In this document: piece by piece, positions 1-11,781 of the stretch
How positions within the stretch are numbered: the first letter of the stretch is position 1
Layout: every line of letters begins with the position of its first letter
Source: Gracilaria domingensis
Taxonomy: Eukaryota; Rhodophyta; Florideophyceae; Gracilariales; Gracilariaceae
DNA: 64,000 bases
Reading direction: 5' to 3'
NCBI GenBank assembly: GCA_022539475.1
Contig: VCMS01000065.1
Location: 124,001 to 188,000 of the forward strand
Position numbers and translations under genes: made by a program
The notes under the pieces: generated by a model
Databases searched by the model: none
The model's input: the letters and a program-made list of their open reading frames with translations, nothing else
What the model was told of the DNA's origin: nothing

Positions 1-1
1 G

Positions 2-1072
2 AAAAGCACCTCGGTGCATCCCCACAAAAGGGCGTTTTGCTCTACAGGGATGTGGCCAAAGGACTTTAGGTTCCTGACGTGGGCTCAGGCCAAATGGAAA
101 GGAACATCCGCTTCTGCCTCTGATACCGTGCGACAATCTCAAAGTATTGCAGACAAGAAACAGTGGAATGATGTAATGTCCATAGTCTACAAACGAATGG
201 GTATGTATTACAAAATGGTTTCCGTTCGTGACATTCTGCAACAGGACCAGGCGCGAATCGCGGACGTTTTCTTGCGTCATACACCGACGAAAAAAAGTAT
301 ATGGAAGAATCCTGAGCAACAGGTCGACCGCACAACAATCCAAAGAGGCGCGCCAGCGGTTTACGCTACCCATGGTGAGCTCATTAAGAAGCGTGAAGAG
401 CAGGAGAAAAAAGCCAAGGAGGAAGAGCTGGCCAAAGCGAAACGCAAGATCGAAGCCGCAGAGAAGCGTCAGCGTGAGTCTGAGCGAAAGGAAGCGCTTG
501 CCACTGAGCGCCAGAAAAAGTTAGAGGAAAAAGCCAAGCTTCGTTCTGAGGCTGCTGTTTTGCGCGAGAAGCAAAGGAAAGAAAAGGCAAAGCGCAAGGC
601 TGCTGCGGCAGTTGAACGTCAGCTTAAAAAAGAAGACCGCGAGCGGAAGGCGTTGCTGCGCAAGAATAAGAAGCAGAAAACGAATATTGGTGTTCGTTGT
701 ACTCCTAATGTGGTGACTGTTCCTTCTGGGGCTCTGTTAAACTCATCGAGTAGTGAAAAGGAAGATTCCCGAACCAATGTCGGCACTGGAAAGGCTGACA
801 ATATTGAGAACCGGAAAAGAGCCGCGGTAGTCGAAGAGCAAAACGCAGAAGAGAGAGCGATTGCATGCAGTCTTTTAGACTTACAAAACGTGCCCGAGAG
901 CGTTCTGAGGAGTCATCATGTCGGCTTGGTTGAGTCCGTAGGGGACCAAAGTGTTTTGGATGACGACGAATGGGCGTGCTGGGCGTTGGTACCGAAGACG
1001 GGGAATGTTCCACAATGCCCTGGATTTGGCAAAAACGGCGGTGACGAGAGTGGTGAAGAGTCAGCTGCGTAG
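2..1072 (+). CDS. C-terminal part of a probable pogo-like DDE transposase with a coiled-coil tail
   Basis: The frame is open to the left edge of the window, so the start is missing; the first ATG inside it is at 50. The first residues read AFCSTGMWPKDF, which resembles the conserved segment just after the DDE core of pogo/Tigger-type transposases (pattern AF..TG.WP.D). From about residue 120 to 220 the protein is a charged K/E/R-rich stretch predicted by eye to be a long coiled coil, followed by an acidic, serine-containing tail and a TAG stop. No catalytic DDE residues are in view; they would lie to the left. It could instead be a host protein with a coiled coil. A second, unrelated-looking pogo relic lies at about 28.5 kb. 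Confidence 0.42.
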   Translation, partial: KSTSVHPHKRAFCSTGMWPKDFRFLTWAQAKWKGTSASASDTVRQSQSIADKKQWNDVMSIVYKRMGMYYKMVSVRDILQQDQARIADVFLRHTPTKKSIWKNPEQQVDRTTIQRGAPAVYATHGELIKKREEQEKKAKEEELAKAKRKIEAAEKRQRESERKEALATERQKKLEEKAKLRSEAAVLREKQRKEKAKRKAAAAVERQLKKEDRERKALLRKNKKQKTNIGVRCTPNVVTVPSGALLNSSSSEKEDSRTNVGTGKADNIENRKRAAVVEEQNAEERAIACSLLDLQNVPESVLRSHHVGLVESVGDQSVLDDDEWACWALVPKTGNVPQCPGFGKNGGDESGEESAA

Positions 1073-2059
1073 CTCGTTCATCGTAGCATTTTAGAACTTC
1101 ATACTTGGTGGACGTTGAGTACACACACAGACCTATCATTGGGTCAGATGGGTTTTTAAATTGAGGCACGCATATAGCGGCTACTTGCGTTTGTTGAAAA
1201 GGTGTTCCACATTGCCCTGACCAGGAAGGTAGACTCGTACAGAAGACGTAGTCAAACAAAGAGAAGAAAAGAAAGAATCTCCAAGAAAAGGTAGTCAATA
1301 GCCGTGTGCAAGCAAGCAGCAGGCTTGCTGGCACGGAGACAGTGAAAAATCAAAAAAAAAACCACAGAAAACCCCAATGCTGGGGCGGAAATCTTTCTTG
1401 CAATCAGTGATAGAAGCGAAACAAAATCACAACTCTTACTGGGTATATTGAGATTCCAAACCGTCCCAAGAGTACTATTCCCACTCAAATCTCTTAAAAT
1501 GACTATACGGATAGCATAGTACACCGGCAAGGGCCATAGTGCCCAGACCCCACACTCAAGATGAATCTCAAGTGTTTTCACTTTTAATTTGCAGTTATCG
1601 AAGTAAAACTTGGTTGACTTTTACTTTAATTGGTTCAAACGCTGCTCCACCCGTCTTCGTAGACACAAAAATAAGTAATTCTAATTAATTAAAGAAGTGC
1701 ACATTCAGCAAGGGTTGCACACGTGCACAAACCCACTGTCATAGTGTGCGACAATTAACCAATTAACCATACTACCTTCTACTCCCTACAGTCCGATTCT
1801 GAACACTCACACTTGTTCTTACTTCCTGCTCTGGTGCACGTTAACAAGTCATTTACCTTCCAACGTTCCACGGAGAGGTGAATCTTTAAATACCGGCCGG
1901 CACGTGCACGGGCGCATCACTCTAAATGAAGACTCTTACTCCAAATACACCTACAATGGGTTTGGTCTACAAGCAGCAGCAGCAAAGCTCGTTGTTGTTC
2001 AGTTGCTGCCTTTACTAGCTATTACACAAGATAAACACATGTGCAGACGGCCTAAGGCG
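1073..2059. other. Non-coding spacer between the pogo-like tail and Gy1
   Basis: No convincing reading frame. AT-rich from about 1,580 on. It contains E-box/G-box-like CACGTG cores near 1,720 and 1,903, a short GCA run near 1,975, and nothing else I can support. Confidence 0.5.
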
Positions 2060-2577
2060 GACTAAAATTTTCATTTTTTGCCCAATATTTTGTATACGAC
2101 GTGTACTATGAGAAGATTGTTGAGACGCTAAAGCTGTACCACATGACAGTTCAGGATTTTTCGGGACATTCTACTAACTAGTTACTAACTTAAATAATTT
2201 ATTTAGTGATTTATATACTTTAGAGACACACGTAGTGCACCAGACAAAAGATCAGACGCATGCGCGAGATTGCATTGACCCGGCAGCCATACGTAGGCGC
2301 TGCCGAGTTGAGCGTCTTCTATGCCTTATAAACCAAGCACAACCTTGATAAACTCTCGCTTTTCTCGTTGAAAACTATCACTTCTAAAGTCTTATACGTA
2401 AACTTGCGCTCTCGCTTGCTGTTTCCGATACAGCAAGATCTGGCTATCCTATCTGCTGTAAAACTTGGTGATCAGGTGCCGATCTACGGTCTTGGTTTGT
2501 GTTTTATTCTGCACCTTACAGGTTGAGCCTTCGCTGGCTTCCCACAACCGACAAACACCGCCCGTGGGTGTACGACA
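2060..2577 (+). repeat. 5' LTR of Gy1
   Basis: Matches 24,539-25,053 along its whole length. Long shared blocks include the stretch around 2,176-2,190 and the GC-rich block at 2,280-2,310. It ends in TACGACA and is followed at about 2,583 by GGTCTCCCAACC, the putative primer-binding site shared in form with Gy2 and Gy3. The left limit is uncertain by about 25 bases. Confidence 0.8.
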
Positions 2578-2679
2578 TATTTCGGTCTCCCAACCTAGAA
2601 GGTTGGTGCTGAATAGAACCTAATAAGTTTCTGTCGTGACCACTTTGGAAACGAAGCCCTTCGTGGGACGAAAGCTATT

Positions 2680-3570
2680 CAAACCAATTCGGTAGTGGTA
2701 ATACAAGGGGAACAATTGGTGTAGTGCAACGCGATTGCGGGACTCCGTCGCTGATGCGATTCATAATATGCACGGCGATGCCGGGAGGTGGTGGCACACA
2801 GTATGAATAACTGGTGAGATCACCCCATTCTTGGGTATACTTAATATTAGAATTAGTGTTATGAGGTGCACGGCCTAGCCGGTGAGTCACACACGTGTGG
2901 GAGGTTTGCACCCATTCATTGGGGTGTTTGAAGTAGATATTTGTAGCATATCTGCTGTACCACACTGACAGTGGGCCAACCTACTTCCGTACTTAGTAGG
3001 TTGAGCTGCACCCAGTGTTGTGGAAGTAAACGGAAAAACCGAGTGTTCGGCTCTAACTTACCATCCTCGGTGTGTGATAGCCTCCTTGCGGAGGGTCGCC
3101 ACCGTGTGTCGGGTTCGTTATCCGCCTCGCGGCATCATTAACAACACTACCGCTTTCGCGTGTTTACTTTGTTTGTGTTTTCTTTATTTCTGTCCCTGTT
3201 ATACAGGTAGCACTACTTGGTGTACTGGTGCATACCGTTCGTGGCTCGACACACTCGCGTGTGCTATTACCGCTCTCGCGTGTCATCGCCACACTCGTGG
3301 GTACCGCGTGCTACGCACGTGAGGCTACTGCCGACTTGTGTCGTGTGTTCTCTACCGCTGGACGCGTCTTCTTCGCCGCTTCGCTCCCTCCATTGCCTGG
3401 GAAGAATTGGCCCCGGGTTTACAACCGGCTTAGCCGTGCCACTCCGTGGGAGCGCTCTATTCGCTGTGCTCACCTCTAAGAGGGAAGGTTTGAACCGCCT
3501 TTGCGTGTCACTCTCATCTCTGGGTTTCGCACAACAATTGACTACCCCAGTCAGCCAAACATTGGTGAGA
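2680..3570 (+). repeat. LTR-like sequence in the leader of Gy1, related to the Gy3 LTR
   Basis: Gy2 has only about 130 bases between LTR and gag, but Gy1 has about 1 kb. The extra DNA resembles the 5' LTR of Gy3: the block at 3,405-3,480 (core GGCCCCGG...TTACA.CCGGCT) matches 45,940-46,015 in order and spacing, and the part near 2,985-3,020 resembles 45,560-45,610. It may be a solo LTR of a Gy3 relative that inserted in Gy1, or an ancestral leader. Borders are approximate and no target duplication was seen. Confidence 0.45.
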
Positions 3571-3594
3571 CCTAAACGAACTATTCAAGGGTCT

Positions 3595-5945
3595 GATGCC
3601 ACCGTCAAGCCTTGCAGGTGGTCCTTCTGTTCCTACGGTACAACCAATTTTGGATAACCCGGAGGAATTGCTGCATCACACGAGAGTTAAAGCTGTCCGT
3701 CAGAGCGACCCGGTGGTAAGTGTGCCGCCGGATGCCGTAAAGGCCAATCTTTGTGGTGAAATGGTTGAAGACCTCTGGCCTCGTCTTGAGGAGTGAGCCA
3801 GAAATCTCGTGATCAAAGTGGTGAAGGACGCCGCGACGAATAATGTAGACCTTGAAGGTGGAATAGCCGCAGCCTTTTTGGGTCCGGACACACGTACCCG
3901 AGTGGTAATTGACCCCGTGGTTATAGAAGTTAAAGCGATGTTACCGAAAATGGTGCGCGAGTACCTATGGACGGACGCCAAAGGTGAGATATACCTCGTG
4001 GTTCAGGACCTATGGATTACTGAAGGATACGCCGAAGGAAGATCATCCAGGGTGAACATGGTTAGCAAGACGCCTCATGAGGTCCCGAGGGGTTCGCTAC
4101 AATATCCTCAGTCTTTATCGGCTAACAGTAGAGGCCACAAGAGTTCGTTGGGACGTGACCGCAAGGGCTCGGCAGAAGATGTTCCGATTGGCTACTATTT
4201 GCCCAATCGAATTGGTATCGCTCGAAAGCGTGGGAGAGGAGGTGGCCATGAGGGTGCATCGTTCGACTCGGAGAATGAGCGGCGAAGAAACCATAAAGAT
4301 AATAAAAAGGAGAACCGTCGAGGTTTGAAGAGGAAATGGAATTCGAGTTCTACTTCGTCGAGTTCAGATACCAATTCGGAGTCCTCGAGGGACGACGGTA
4401 AAGGTAAGAGAAAGAGAAAGAACAAAACCAAGAGATCTAGAAGAAAAGCTACGGGAACCCGCATAGGTAGGAAAAGAAGGAATGATTCTGATACCGAATC
4501 AGACACCGTTTCGGACCTAGAGGTAATTCAGTCGTTGAACGACCTGTTCACCAAAGCGGTTGATTACAGAACCTACTGGTTGCGGAAAAAGATTTCTCAC
4601 TACACGGATGCATTAGCTCAGAAATTACTAAGCACCACAAGAAGTTCAGCTTCCAGATGGGTGATGCTGTATTTACCGGTGAGGACCTCATTGTGGTGAT
4701 TGAGTTTCTGCAGAAATTCAAGGTCGTGTGCCACCGGAATGGTTTCTCCGAAGAGGCTTCCATGTGGTTGTTCCAGTTCTACCTTAAAGGACAAACATAC
4801 CACCGCCTTCACGGGCGCCTCGGAGGAAATGCCCTAGTTCTTGACGACGAGGAGACGAAGATGTTAAAAAGTTACCCTGAAGTGGTTAATTTCTTGTTGG
4901 AGACGCATGCGACCGATGACGTAATTCAGGAGTCCTATTCAGAGTTGCTCGCTTACCGTCAAACGTCTGGAAAAACCGAAATGTAATTCTCAGTTGACTT
5001 GTGGACGCTAGCCACATGGTACGGGAACGTGGTCACAACCACGCGGTTAAAGTCAATGTTCTCTGACAATGTTGACAGAGCCATCCGGTCCCAGGTACGT
5101 AATTACTTGGCGACTAACCGAAAGGTAGGCTACAATGCCCTCGCTAGGTATGCTCAGGGTCTGGGCGAAATGCTCCGCATGGGTAAGAAACAGACTCAGG
5201 GTCCTACTACGAAGGAGAAACGAAAACGGTCCGTGCTGGAAATCGAAGAGAACTCTACCACAGATGATGATTCTTTGATCAGGATACCAACCGGTTCCGC
5301 ATTTCACTTGGTTACTGCACCACAGTAAATTCTCGACCCTCTACGGTAGGGAACTGGTTAACCACACCAATTGGTACTGCTCAGTCTGTCACGCCACCGA
5401 CCAAGACCGTCTTGACAGTTAGCGACAGAAGCAGGTGACTGTGTTGCTGTGACAGCAACACAGTCACCTGCTTCTGTCGCTAACTGTCAACGAAATGCAC
5501 CAAGTGGTTATAATTCGTCTTACGCGACTGCGAACCCTGACGAACGAAAATCTACATCGATTGTGATGCGAGACCCTCATACGGGGAGCCTTCTTTGCTG
5601 TTTTTGCCCTTTAGCTAATGACATGGCCTATAGGTGTGACAAACTACCGCTCGGACTGCGGGATGGACTCGTTCAGGCCAGGAAGCGAAAGTTCTCACCT
5701 ATTTGATCCTAAACGTACCGTACCAATTGATAACAAGGCAGCACCATCTAGATCCTGTCCGGTCAACCTTATGGAACATGAACCGATCTTGGAAGCTTTC
5801 CCTGCTTCCAAGCAGCAGTAAAACTAAAACCGGTTGTGCTCGAGGCCACACCCAACCGGAATCGGAAGGCCATTTGATACCGAAAGAATTGGATGACAAC
5901 GTGAAGGACGAGAACAGTACACCAGTGAAGTTTATGTTCATGGAG
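3595..5945 (+). other. gag region of Gy1 (broken)
   Basis: Similar by eye to Gy2 gag in order: an N-terminal segment starting near DNPEEL, an SR/KR-rich basic-serine domain around 4,260-4,520, then the capsid-like part at about 4,530-5,200 with segments such as NDLFTKAVD and SIR/AIRSQVRNYLATNR. A diverged zinc-knuckle-like CCFC segment follows near 5,590. It is broken in several places. Confidence 0.75.
5412..5490. repeat. Perfect 38-bp inverted repeat with a 3-bp spacer
   Basis: The left arm 5,412-5,449 (starting TTGACAGTTAGCGACAG) is the exact reverse complement of 5,453-5,490, with TGA between. Nothing like it occurs in Gy2. Perfect arms inside an otherwise decayed element mean that the hairpin is much younger than its surroundings. 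Confidence 0.95.
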
Positions 5946-5989
5946 TAAAATAACTATAAAGTTGGTGCTTCGCTTAGTTTCTCACCTTC

Positions 5990-8943
5990 GCATGCGGTGC
6001 CTTCAATTTCTGTACTCGATACCGGTGCCGATCCGTGCGTATTGAACGCCTGTTTGGTACCTAAAGCGGTACTGTATATACTCAACCGGAAAGCTACACC
6101 CAAAGCTTTGGTAGACGCTAACAATCACTCTCTGTTAGTAGGAGAAACGCTGAACACTATGGTGCAAACTGGAACATGGAAGGTTAGAGTGAAGGTCTTC
6201 GTTGTGGACCGATGGGCTGCGGATTGCATCCTGGGAACTAGTTTCATTGACAATCATGTGAGAGCAATCTTCCCAGGATCGCAGACAATCCTGCTTGGTT
6301 ACAGTTGAAAGATGGCCAATCAAGATCATACGAAGACCATGAGTGGTTGGGCTCGAACCCGGACACGGAAACTCCCAACCGATACGGTTTCCAACAAGGT
6401 TAGGCTCACTAAAAGGGTTTCTATTGGCCTCATGCATTAGCCCCGTTGCGGTTTCATGCGATACACTAGGTCTGGTAACGTTGCAGAACCACCCAAGGAC
6501 AGCGGAACGACATCTGACCTCAATGGCGATCGGAACCGTTGAGAACGTACCGCACAGACCATTTCAGGTATACCTCACCCATTCTCGAAACCACACGGTG
6601 AACGTACCCAAGAATATCGTGGTAGGTGTCGCTCTACCAGCCCCAAGTGGTTTATTCATCATGCCAACCGAGTCCAGCGAGGTCGCCTACTCTAACGAAG
6701 GGGGAAGGAAATCGCTCGCGAACAACCAAGTGGTATCGAGCAATGCTATCGAACAGACCGTACCGGCTGACATTGATTCCGAAAGGGTATATTCCCGGAA
6801 GCAACTGGAGTTTGACCCAATGAAGGATTGGAGAGAGGAAGCCCATGTGGCTGAGGAGCACGATCACTACAAGCGACGTATCCTCTGTCTCCTTGAGGAG
6901 TTTGAAACCACGTGGTGGGACCAATTAGGTGAAATCAAGGCAGATGAACACCACATTGAACTGGTGCCTGTATCCAAACCAATATGACAAAAACCCTACC
7001 GTGCAGGTCCGAAAGCCTGCGAGGTGGAATTGGAAGAGGTGGAAAGGATGCTTCGTGAAGGTGTGATTAAACCCGCTTAATCTGAATGGGCGAGCCCGGT
7101 GGTGTTAGTTCAACGACGAGGAGATCCTCGAATGAGGTTCTGTATCGACTACAGAAAGTTGAACATTGTCAACGTACGACATTCGTACCCAATACCTAGG
7201 ATGGAACAGTGCATTGATTCCCTTGGAGATGCACAAATGTTTACCACTTTGCATGCCAATTGCGGTTATTGGTATATGCCTATAAGGGAGGAAGACCAAG
7301 ACAAAACGGCGTTCACGGGCCATCCTGTTCTTTACCGTTTTCATTGGATGCCTTTCGGTCTTTGTAACGCCCCCGCTACCTCTCAGCGAGCGTTAGATAT
7401 CATCTTTTCAAAGGTCAAATGAAGAACCACATTGGAGTATCTAGATGATGTTAACATCTATTCCAGATGGGTGGAAGAACATTTCGTTCATGTCAGTCAG
7501 GTATTGAGACTACTACAGACTGCAGGGATAACGTTGAAGCTTCGCAGTTGCTTCTTTTTCGATACCAAAGTGGAATACCTGGGCCACACAATTAGCCCAG
7601 GTCGACTTTCAGTTGCCAAGCGCAATTTTCAAGCAGTCCACGAAGCGGAAATACCGCGGTCCCAGACCGAGGTGAGGTCCTTTACTGGTCTTTGTGACGT
7701 TTACGGAAGATTCATGAAAGGATTCGTGACCATTGCGGCACTCTTGAATAGAAAGCTCGTAAAAGCTCAACCTGTGAGGTTTGAGACCCTTTCGGATGAA
7801 GAGATGGACGCGTTCGAAACGCTCAAGCGAGCGCTCTTGAACCCACCAGTACTGGCGGTACGCAAAGCTGGTTACCGCTACACGCTTGATACCGACGGTT
7901 CAGATGGCCAAATTGGTTGCTGCCTCATGCAGGAGCAAGAGAACGTCGAAAAGCTACCAATTGGTTATTGAAGTTGAGCACTGACCAAAACGGAGAAGAA
8001 CTATACAGTGACCAAGAAGGGATGTCTGGCAGTAGCGGGGAGTATAGTGGTGCTGTGTTCCCACCTATATGGGGAATGTTTCACCTTGCGGGCTGGTCAT
8101 GATTACTTTTGATGGATACTCGGATTATCAGATTCTTCCGGTCCGTTGGCCAGGTGGAGGTTACGTTTATCCGAGATGGAGTTCGACGTAGAGTACCGTC
8201 GCGGAATAAACCACAAGGTCGCATACGCTCTGTCTCGTCTGAGTACGAATGGGTTAGAGACCGAACCTGTGAAGGACGACATACCATGCTTCACAGTTTC
8301 TACCAACCCAAGTGGTAATTCGGCTGATATGTTACAAGGAGTTGGGAAACTATCTGGAGAAGGTGAGCTCTAGAACCACAATCTTTACCAATGTGTCATG
8401 AATCTTGGGGAAATGGACGTCACGCCCATTCCATAGCAGGAGTTCCTTCGGGAGCAAGCTACGATCCGTATTGCACGTCGCCAGCAGACCAAGTTGGTAC
8501 GAAGGGATCTCAGTTTGACGTCGACCGTAACAGCTATCTTGCGCGGAAGTAAACCCTCTACAGTCTCCTTCAAAAGGTCGTACCGAAACCCTTGCGCCCT
8601 AGAGTCCTTTGCCTGACTCAGTTTCCCAGGCTTGCTGGTCACCCAGGTGGTACAAGAACTTATTACACCCTGAGGAGGCCGTCCTACTGGCTACATATGG
8701 CACATGATGTGTCTCCTTCGTGGCACTCTGCGTGTCATGTTTGAGAACCCGTGGTGGTGTGGGCGAACATAGAAACTACCTCAAGCTGTTTCCTGCAGCG
8801 AGCCCTATGAAATTTGTCTCTATTGACCTTCTAGGTCCGCTTCCAAGCACCGCAAGGGGATATCAACACATTATGGTTATCAGCGATCGGTTCTTAAAGC
8901 TCACTAGAGCTATACATCTGAAGGACACGAAGATTACTACCTT
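5990..8943 (+). other. First part of the pol region of Gy1: protease, RT, RNase H, integrase N-terminus (broken)
   Basis: The protease segment has VLDTGA near 6,005. Reverse transcriptase lies at about 7,080-7,500 with segments YRKLN, SYPIPRM and MPFGL. RNase H lies at about 7,870-8,290, and the start of the integrase core (IDLLGPLP) is near 8,820. Matching Gy2 segments lie in the same order. The region ends where Plavaka A is inserted at 8,944. Confidence 0.85.
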
Positions 8944-9076
8944 CGTCTGTCTCTTGCAGATGCTAGTTTTTGGCGAGGGTCGTCCAGAAAGTGGCAAGGG
9001 TCGTCCAGTAAATTTTTTGAAAAAATATCGAGATCAATTATTTCAAAATTTGAAGATAATTGCTTGGGTCGTCCAG
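8942..9076. repeat. Left TIR, TT duplication and three GGGTCGTCCAG subterminal repeats of Plavaka A
   Basis: TT (8,942-8,943) precedes the left end at 8,944. GGGTCGTCCAG occurs at 8,977-8,987, 8,998-9,008 and 9,066-9,076, with an AT-rich stretch between copies two and three. The same three copies are kept in B and C. Repeated subterminal motifs are typical transposase-binding sites in CACTA-type elements; that role here is inference. Confidence 0.8.
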
Positions 9077-9441
9077 AATCGCTGTGCAGTAAATACTGGT
9101 GGGTTTTCCACTCGTGCTGGTTCTTTAGTCGAGGGCTACCTGAACGGTATTTCGCGAAGTCTAGGTTCAGTTTCCATTAAGGTGCACATTACACGATACC
9201 TTCTGCGGAATGATACCCTGCAACGCATGGAATACTGTTGCTAGTACAGTTGATGTCCATTATGAAATCATACCGTTTTATTCGTATCTATTCTTCTATC
9301 GACCGCTTTTGCTAACCACTACTTCGCTATATTACATGTACCATTTCCCCATGATGGAGCGGGTGTAGGCGCATTCTGCCGCAGCTGCCGCAGACTGCAC
9401 CTGCACCAAAGTGCGGTATCGGTAGAACAAATACGCACTCC

Positions 9442-9522
9442 GAGAGGATGAGGCGCGAAGCGCCTCATCCTCTCCGTTCCTCATGTAGGGAACCATGCCC
9501 AAATGCATGGTTCCCTACTTGA
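9442..9522. repeat. Two adjacent hairpins in Plavaka A (repeated in B and C)
   Basis: The first stem pairs GAGAGGATGAGGCG with CGCCTCATCCTCTC around a GAAG loop. The second pairs GTAGGGAACCATGC with GCATGGTTCCCTAC around a short loop. Both are kept in B (about 51,774-51,857) and C (about 55,850-55,930), with base changes only in the loops. Confidence 0.85.
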
Positions 9523-9570
9523 GGAACCTGCACCTGCATCTCGTGAGCTACGTCCGCATCAAAAGTCATT

Positions 9571-10320
9571 TACCTGTATACGCAAGCAGAAAGTATCCAT
9601 AAGTTAGTCAATGATCCGTTGGATACATTTGAAATGCGATGGAACGTACCATTGATAAAACAAAACAGAAACGTTGCGCTAGAAAAGTCAAGGGACCTAG
9701 TAACTCGCAAAAGAAAGAAGAAGCAGGAAAGGGATCGGTTAGATTACCAGCCCACCATCATCGTAAAGCGCGAAAGGTGTCGAAGCGAGAACTCACAAGC
9801 AAGGACACCAAGAATGCCCATGCAGCAAATATACCCCAAGATGCGATAAACGAAAGAGCGGCCTATGTCCCAACCAAGCACTAGAATCGCCTATCCCGAA
9901 CAGTCAGACATCGATCTTGAGAGACGAAATGAAATTGGTCGTTTACCTGTATACGCAAGCAGAAAGTATCCATAAGTTAGTCAATGCTCCGTTGGATATA
10001 TTTGAAATGCGATGGAACGTACAATTGATAAAGCAAAACAGAAACGTTGCGCTAGAAAATTCGAGGGACCTAGTAACTCGCAAAAGGAAGAAGAAGAAGG
10101 AAAGGGATCGGTTAGATTACCAGCAATCCATTCATCATAAACCGCGAAAGGTCTCGAAGCGAGAACTCACAAGCAACGACACTGAGAATGCCCATGCAGC
10201 AAAAATACCCCAAGATGCGATAAACGAGAGAGCAGCCTATGTCCCAACCAAACCAGAATCGTCTATCCTGAACACTCAGAGATCCAAGATCGCCAAGAAA
10301 CCAACTTGGTTTGTTGCGCA
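9571..10320 (+). repeat. 373-bp subterminal tandem repeats of Plavaka A (two units)
   Basis: The units start near 9,571 and 9,944; the landmark CGCAAGCAGAAAGTATCC recurs at 9,581 and 9,954. Each unit can be read as a short lysine/arginine-rich peptide (EMRWNVPLIKQNRNVALE...), but the frame ends differ between units and no family is known, so I treat it as a repeat, not a gene. B has about 3.4 units and C has two. Confidence 0.85.
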
Positions 10321-10389
10321 ATAGGCTCTAGCTTCTCGCGTCTTGCGCTACTTTTGAAAAGTAGCGCAAGAGGCGAAGCTAGAGCCTAT
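10321..10389. repeat. Long hairpin next to the tandem repeats of Plavaka A
   Basis: ATAGGCTCTAGCTTC at the left pairs with GAAGCTAGAGCCTAT at the right, and CTTGCGCTACTTTT pairs with AAAAGTAGCGCAAG in the middle; arms are about 33 bp and nearly perfect. Element C keeps only the right arm (about 56,730-56,745). Confidence 0.85.
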
Positions 10390-10646
10390 GGCGCAACGAA
10401 ATGAACCATTGTTTGCGTACTTACAGTCGTCGCTTTGGGTTACCGGGTTCCCGTTTTCACCCTTCAACTCGTTCTATATCTTGAACAAAAAGAAGAAGTT
10501 GAAGGTGATTAGCTTATTTCCTGCCGTTTACATGTCGCAGAGCGCGAAGAAACGCGGTGAGGATTGGTTAGTTTAGAGCAAAGATAAGTGGAAGGATATG
10601 GAAAAACGTACGAATAGACTGCACGGAATACACCCGTGAGATACGG

Positions 10647-10722
10647 ATGACTCCGTCCTACTTTTTTCCGCCCTCTACTTTAAGCAGCCTCCATAAAGTA
10701 GAGGGAGGAAAAAAGAAGGACG
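10647..10722. repeat. Hairpin upstream of the transposase gene, Plavaka A
   Basis: CCGCCCTCTACTTTA pairs with TAAAGTAGAGGGAGG around a short GC-containing loop. The matching place in C (about 57,015-57,075) has the same stem with different loop bases; B has another hairpin there (about 53,532-53,565, GCGTTCTACTCC with GGAGTAGAACGC). Confidence 0.7.
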
Positions 10723-11094
10723 GAGCGGAGTATAACGCGAGGATGTGGATGGCACGGATCACGACGGTAACGGAAGGTCGGACGTCGGAGGCGCGGCGGC
10801 GGCGGCGGAGGGAGGAGATTTATTTTTCTGTGCGAGATTGGACAGGTGTACAGCTTATAACGTTGGAAAACCACAGGTTTATAACCAGTGGTAGATAATA
10901 CGAGAGGTACACCCTTGTGTTGAGGTCGACGTGTACCTACGTTCCTTTTTGAACGAAAGCACGTGATTTAAACTCAAAATATATTCTCCGTTCTCAGCAT
11001 GACGTCGATCTTGACTGTCGCTCGACCTCCTTCTCCCTTCGGACGACCTTCCCTTGCAGTCTTTGTCGTCGTTTCTCGTTCATTTCTTCTTCCC

Positions 11095-11781
11095 ATGGTC
11101 TACTACTGTACACATAAGAAGCGTGGGTGCCCCTTCGTTACTCGCCGAGGAGTCTTATCTCTTCAACAGCATGTCAACCATTGCCCGTTTCGTCTGGAAG
11201 CAGCGCTGGAAGACGACAATAGGCGACCCACTCGGAGAAGCAAGCGTCTCAAGCTTTCCGCGCCCGCGGCCGCATCTCCCGAAACGGTCACTGCCCCTTG
11301 TCGCCTTCCCGAGCCTCCGGTGTCCGAGGACATCGTTGACCGCACTCCGTGCGCCCCTCCCATTCCGGACACTTCGCATTGTGTTTCTCCTTCCCCGGGT
11401 CCCGCGTCATTAGAGCGAGAACACGGAAGCAGTTCCCGCCCAGTGCCTTCTGAGAAGGCCCTCGGTGATTTGTATATGGATTATCTCACGGTTTATCTGG
11501 CTTCAGGAGCTTCCAACCTTGGTCATCGTGAAGCAGACGAGCTAATTGGGCTACTTCGGGACCCGCGATTCTCGCAAAAGCGATTCAACGAGACCATAAC
11601 AAGTTCCAAGCGCTGTACAGAACTGAAGAACGCCATTTTCGAACGATACGCCTCAAAGGACGGTTTAAATCGAAGAACTGTCTCGCCAGAAGGATGTAAG
11701 CTCAGCGCCACCCTCTACACGAGAGACCCCGTTCAGACACTTGTGAAACAGCTCCAGTTGGCTAACAACGAAAACACATAA
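11095..11781 (+). pseudogene. Plavaka A transposase, N-terminal fragment (3' part deleted)
   Basis: I chose the ATG at 11,095 because it is the first one kept in all three copies (MVYYCTHKK). The first 30 residues hold a Cys/His set that looks like a degenerate C2H2 zinc finger (C.....C.........H...C), followed by a proline/serine-rich linker. The open frame stops after LANNENT, where C continues for more than 300 further codons. From 11,790 the DNA matches C from about 59,796 on, so an internal piece of about 1.66 kb is missing. The fragment lacks the catalytic region and cannot be an active transposase. Confidence 0.85.

Noticed and set aside
2675-3657. Short open frames in the leader of Gy1 as genes
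   Set aside because: They lie in LTR-like and leader DNA and show no domain.
9617-10324. Lysine-rich open frames in the 373-bp repeats as genes
   Set aside because: Ends and frames differ between units, no family is recognised, and the sequence is a tandem repeat; chance frames are the simpler reading.
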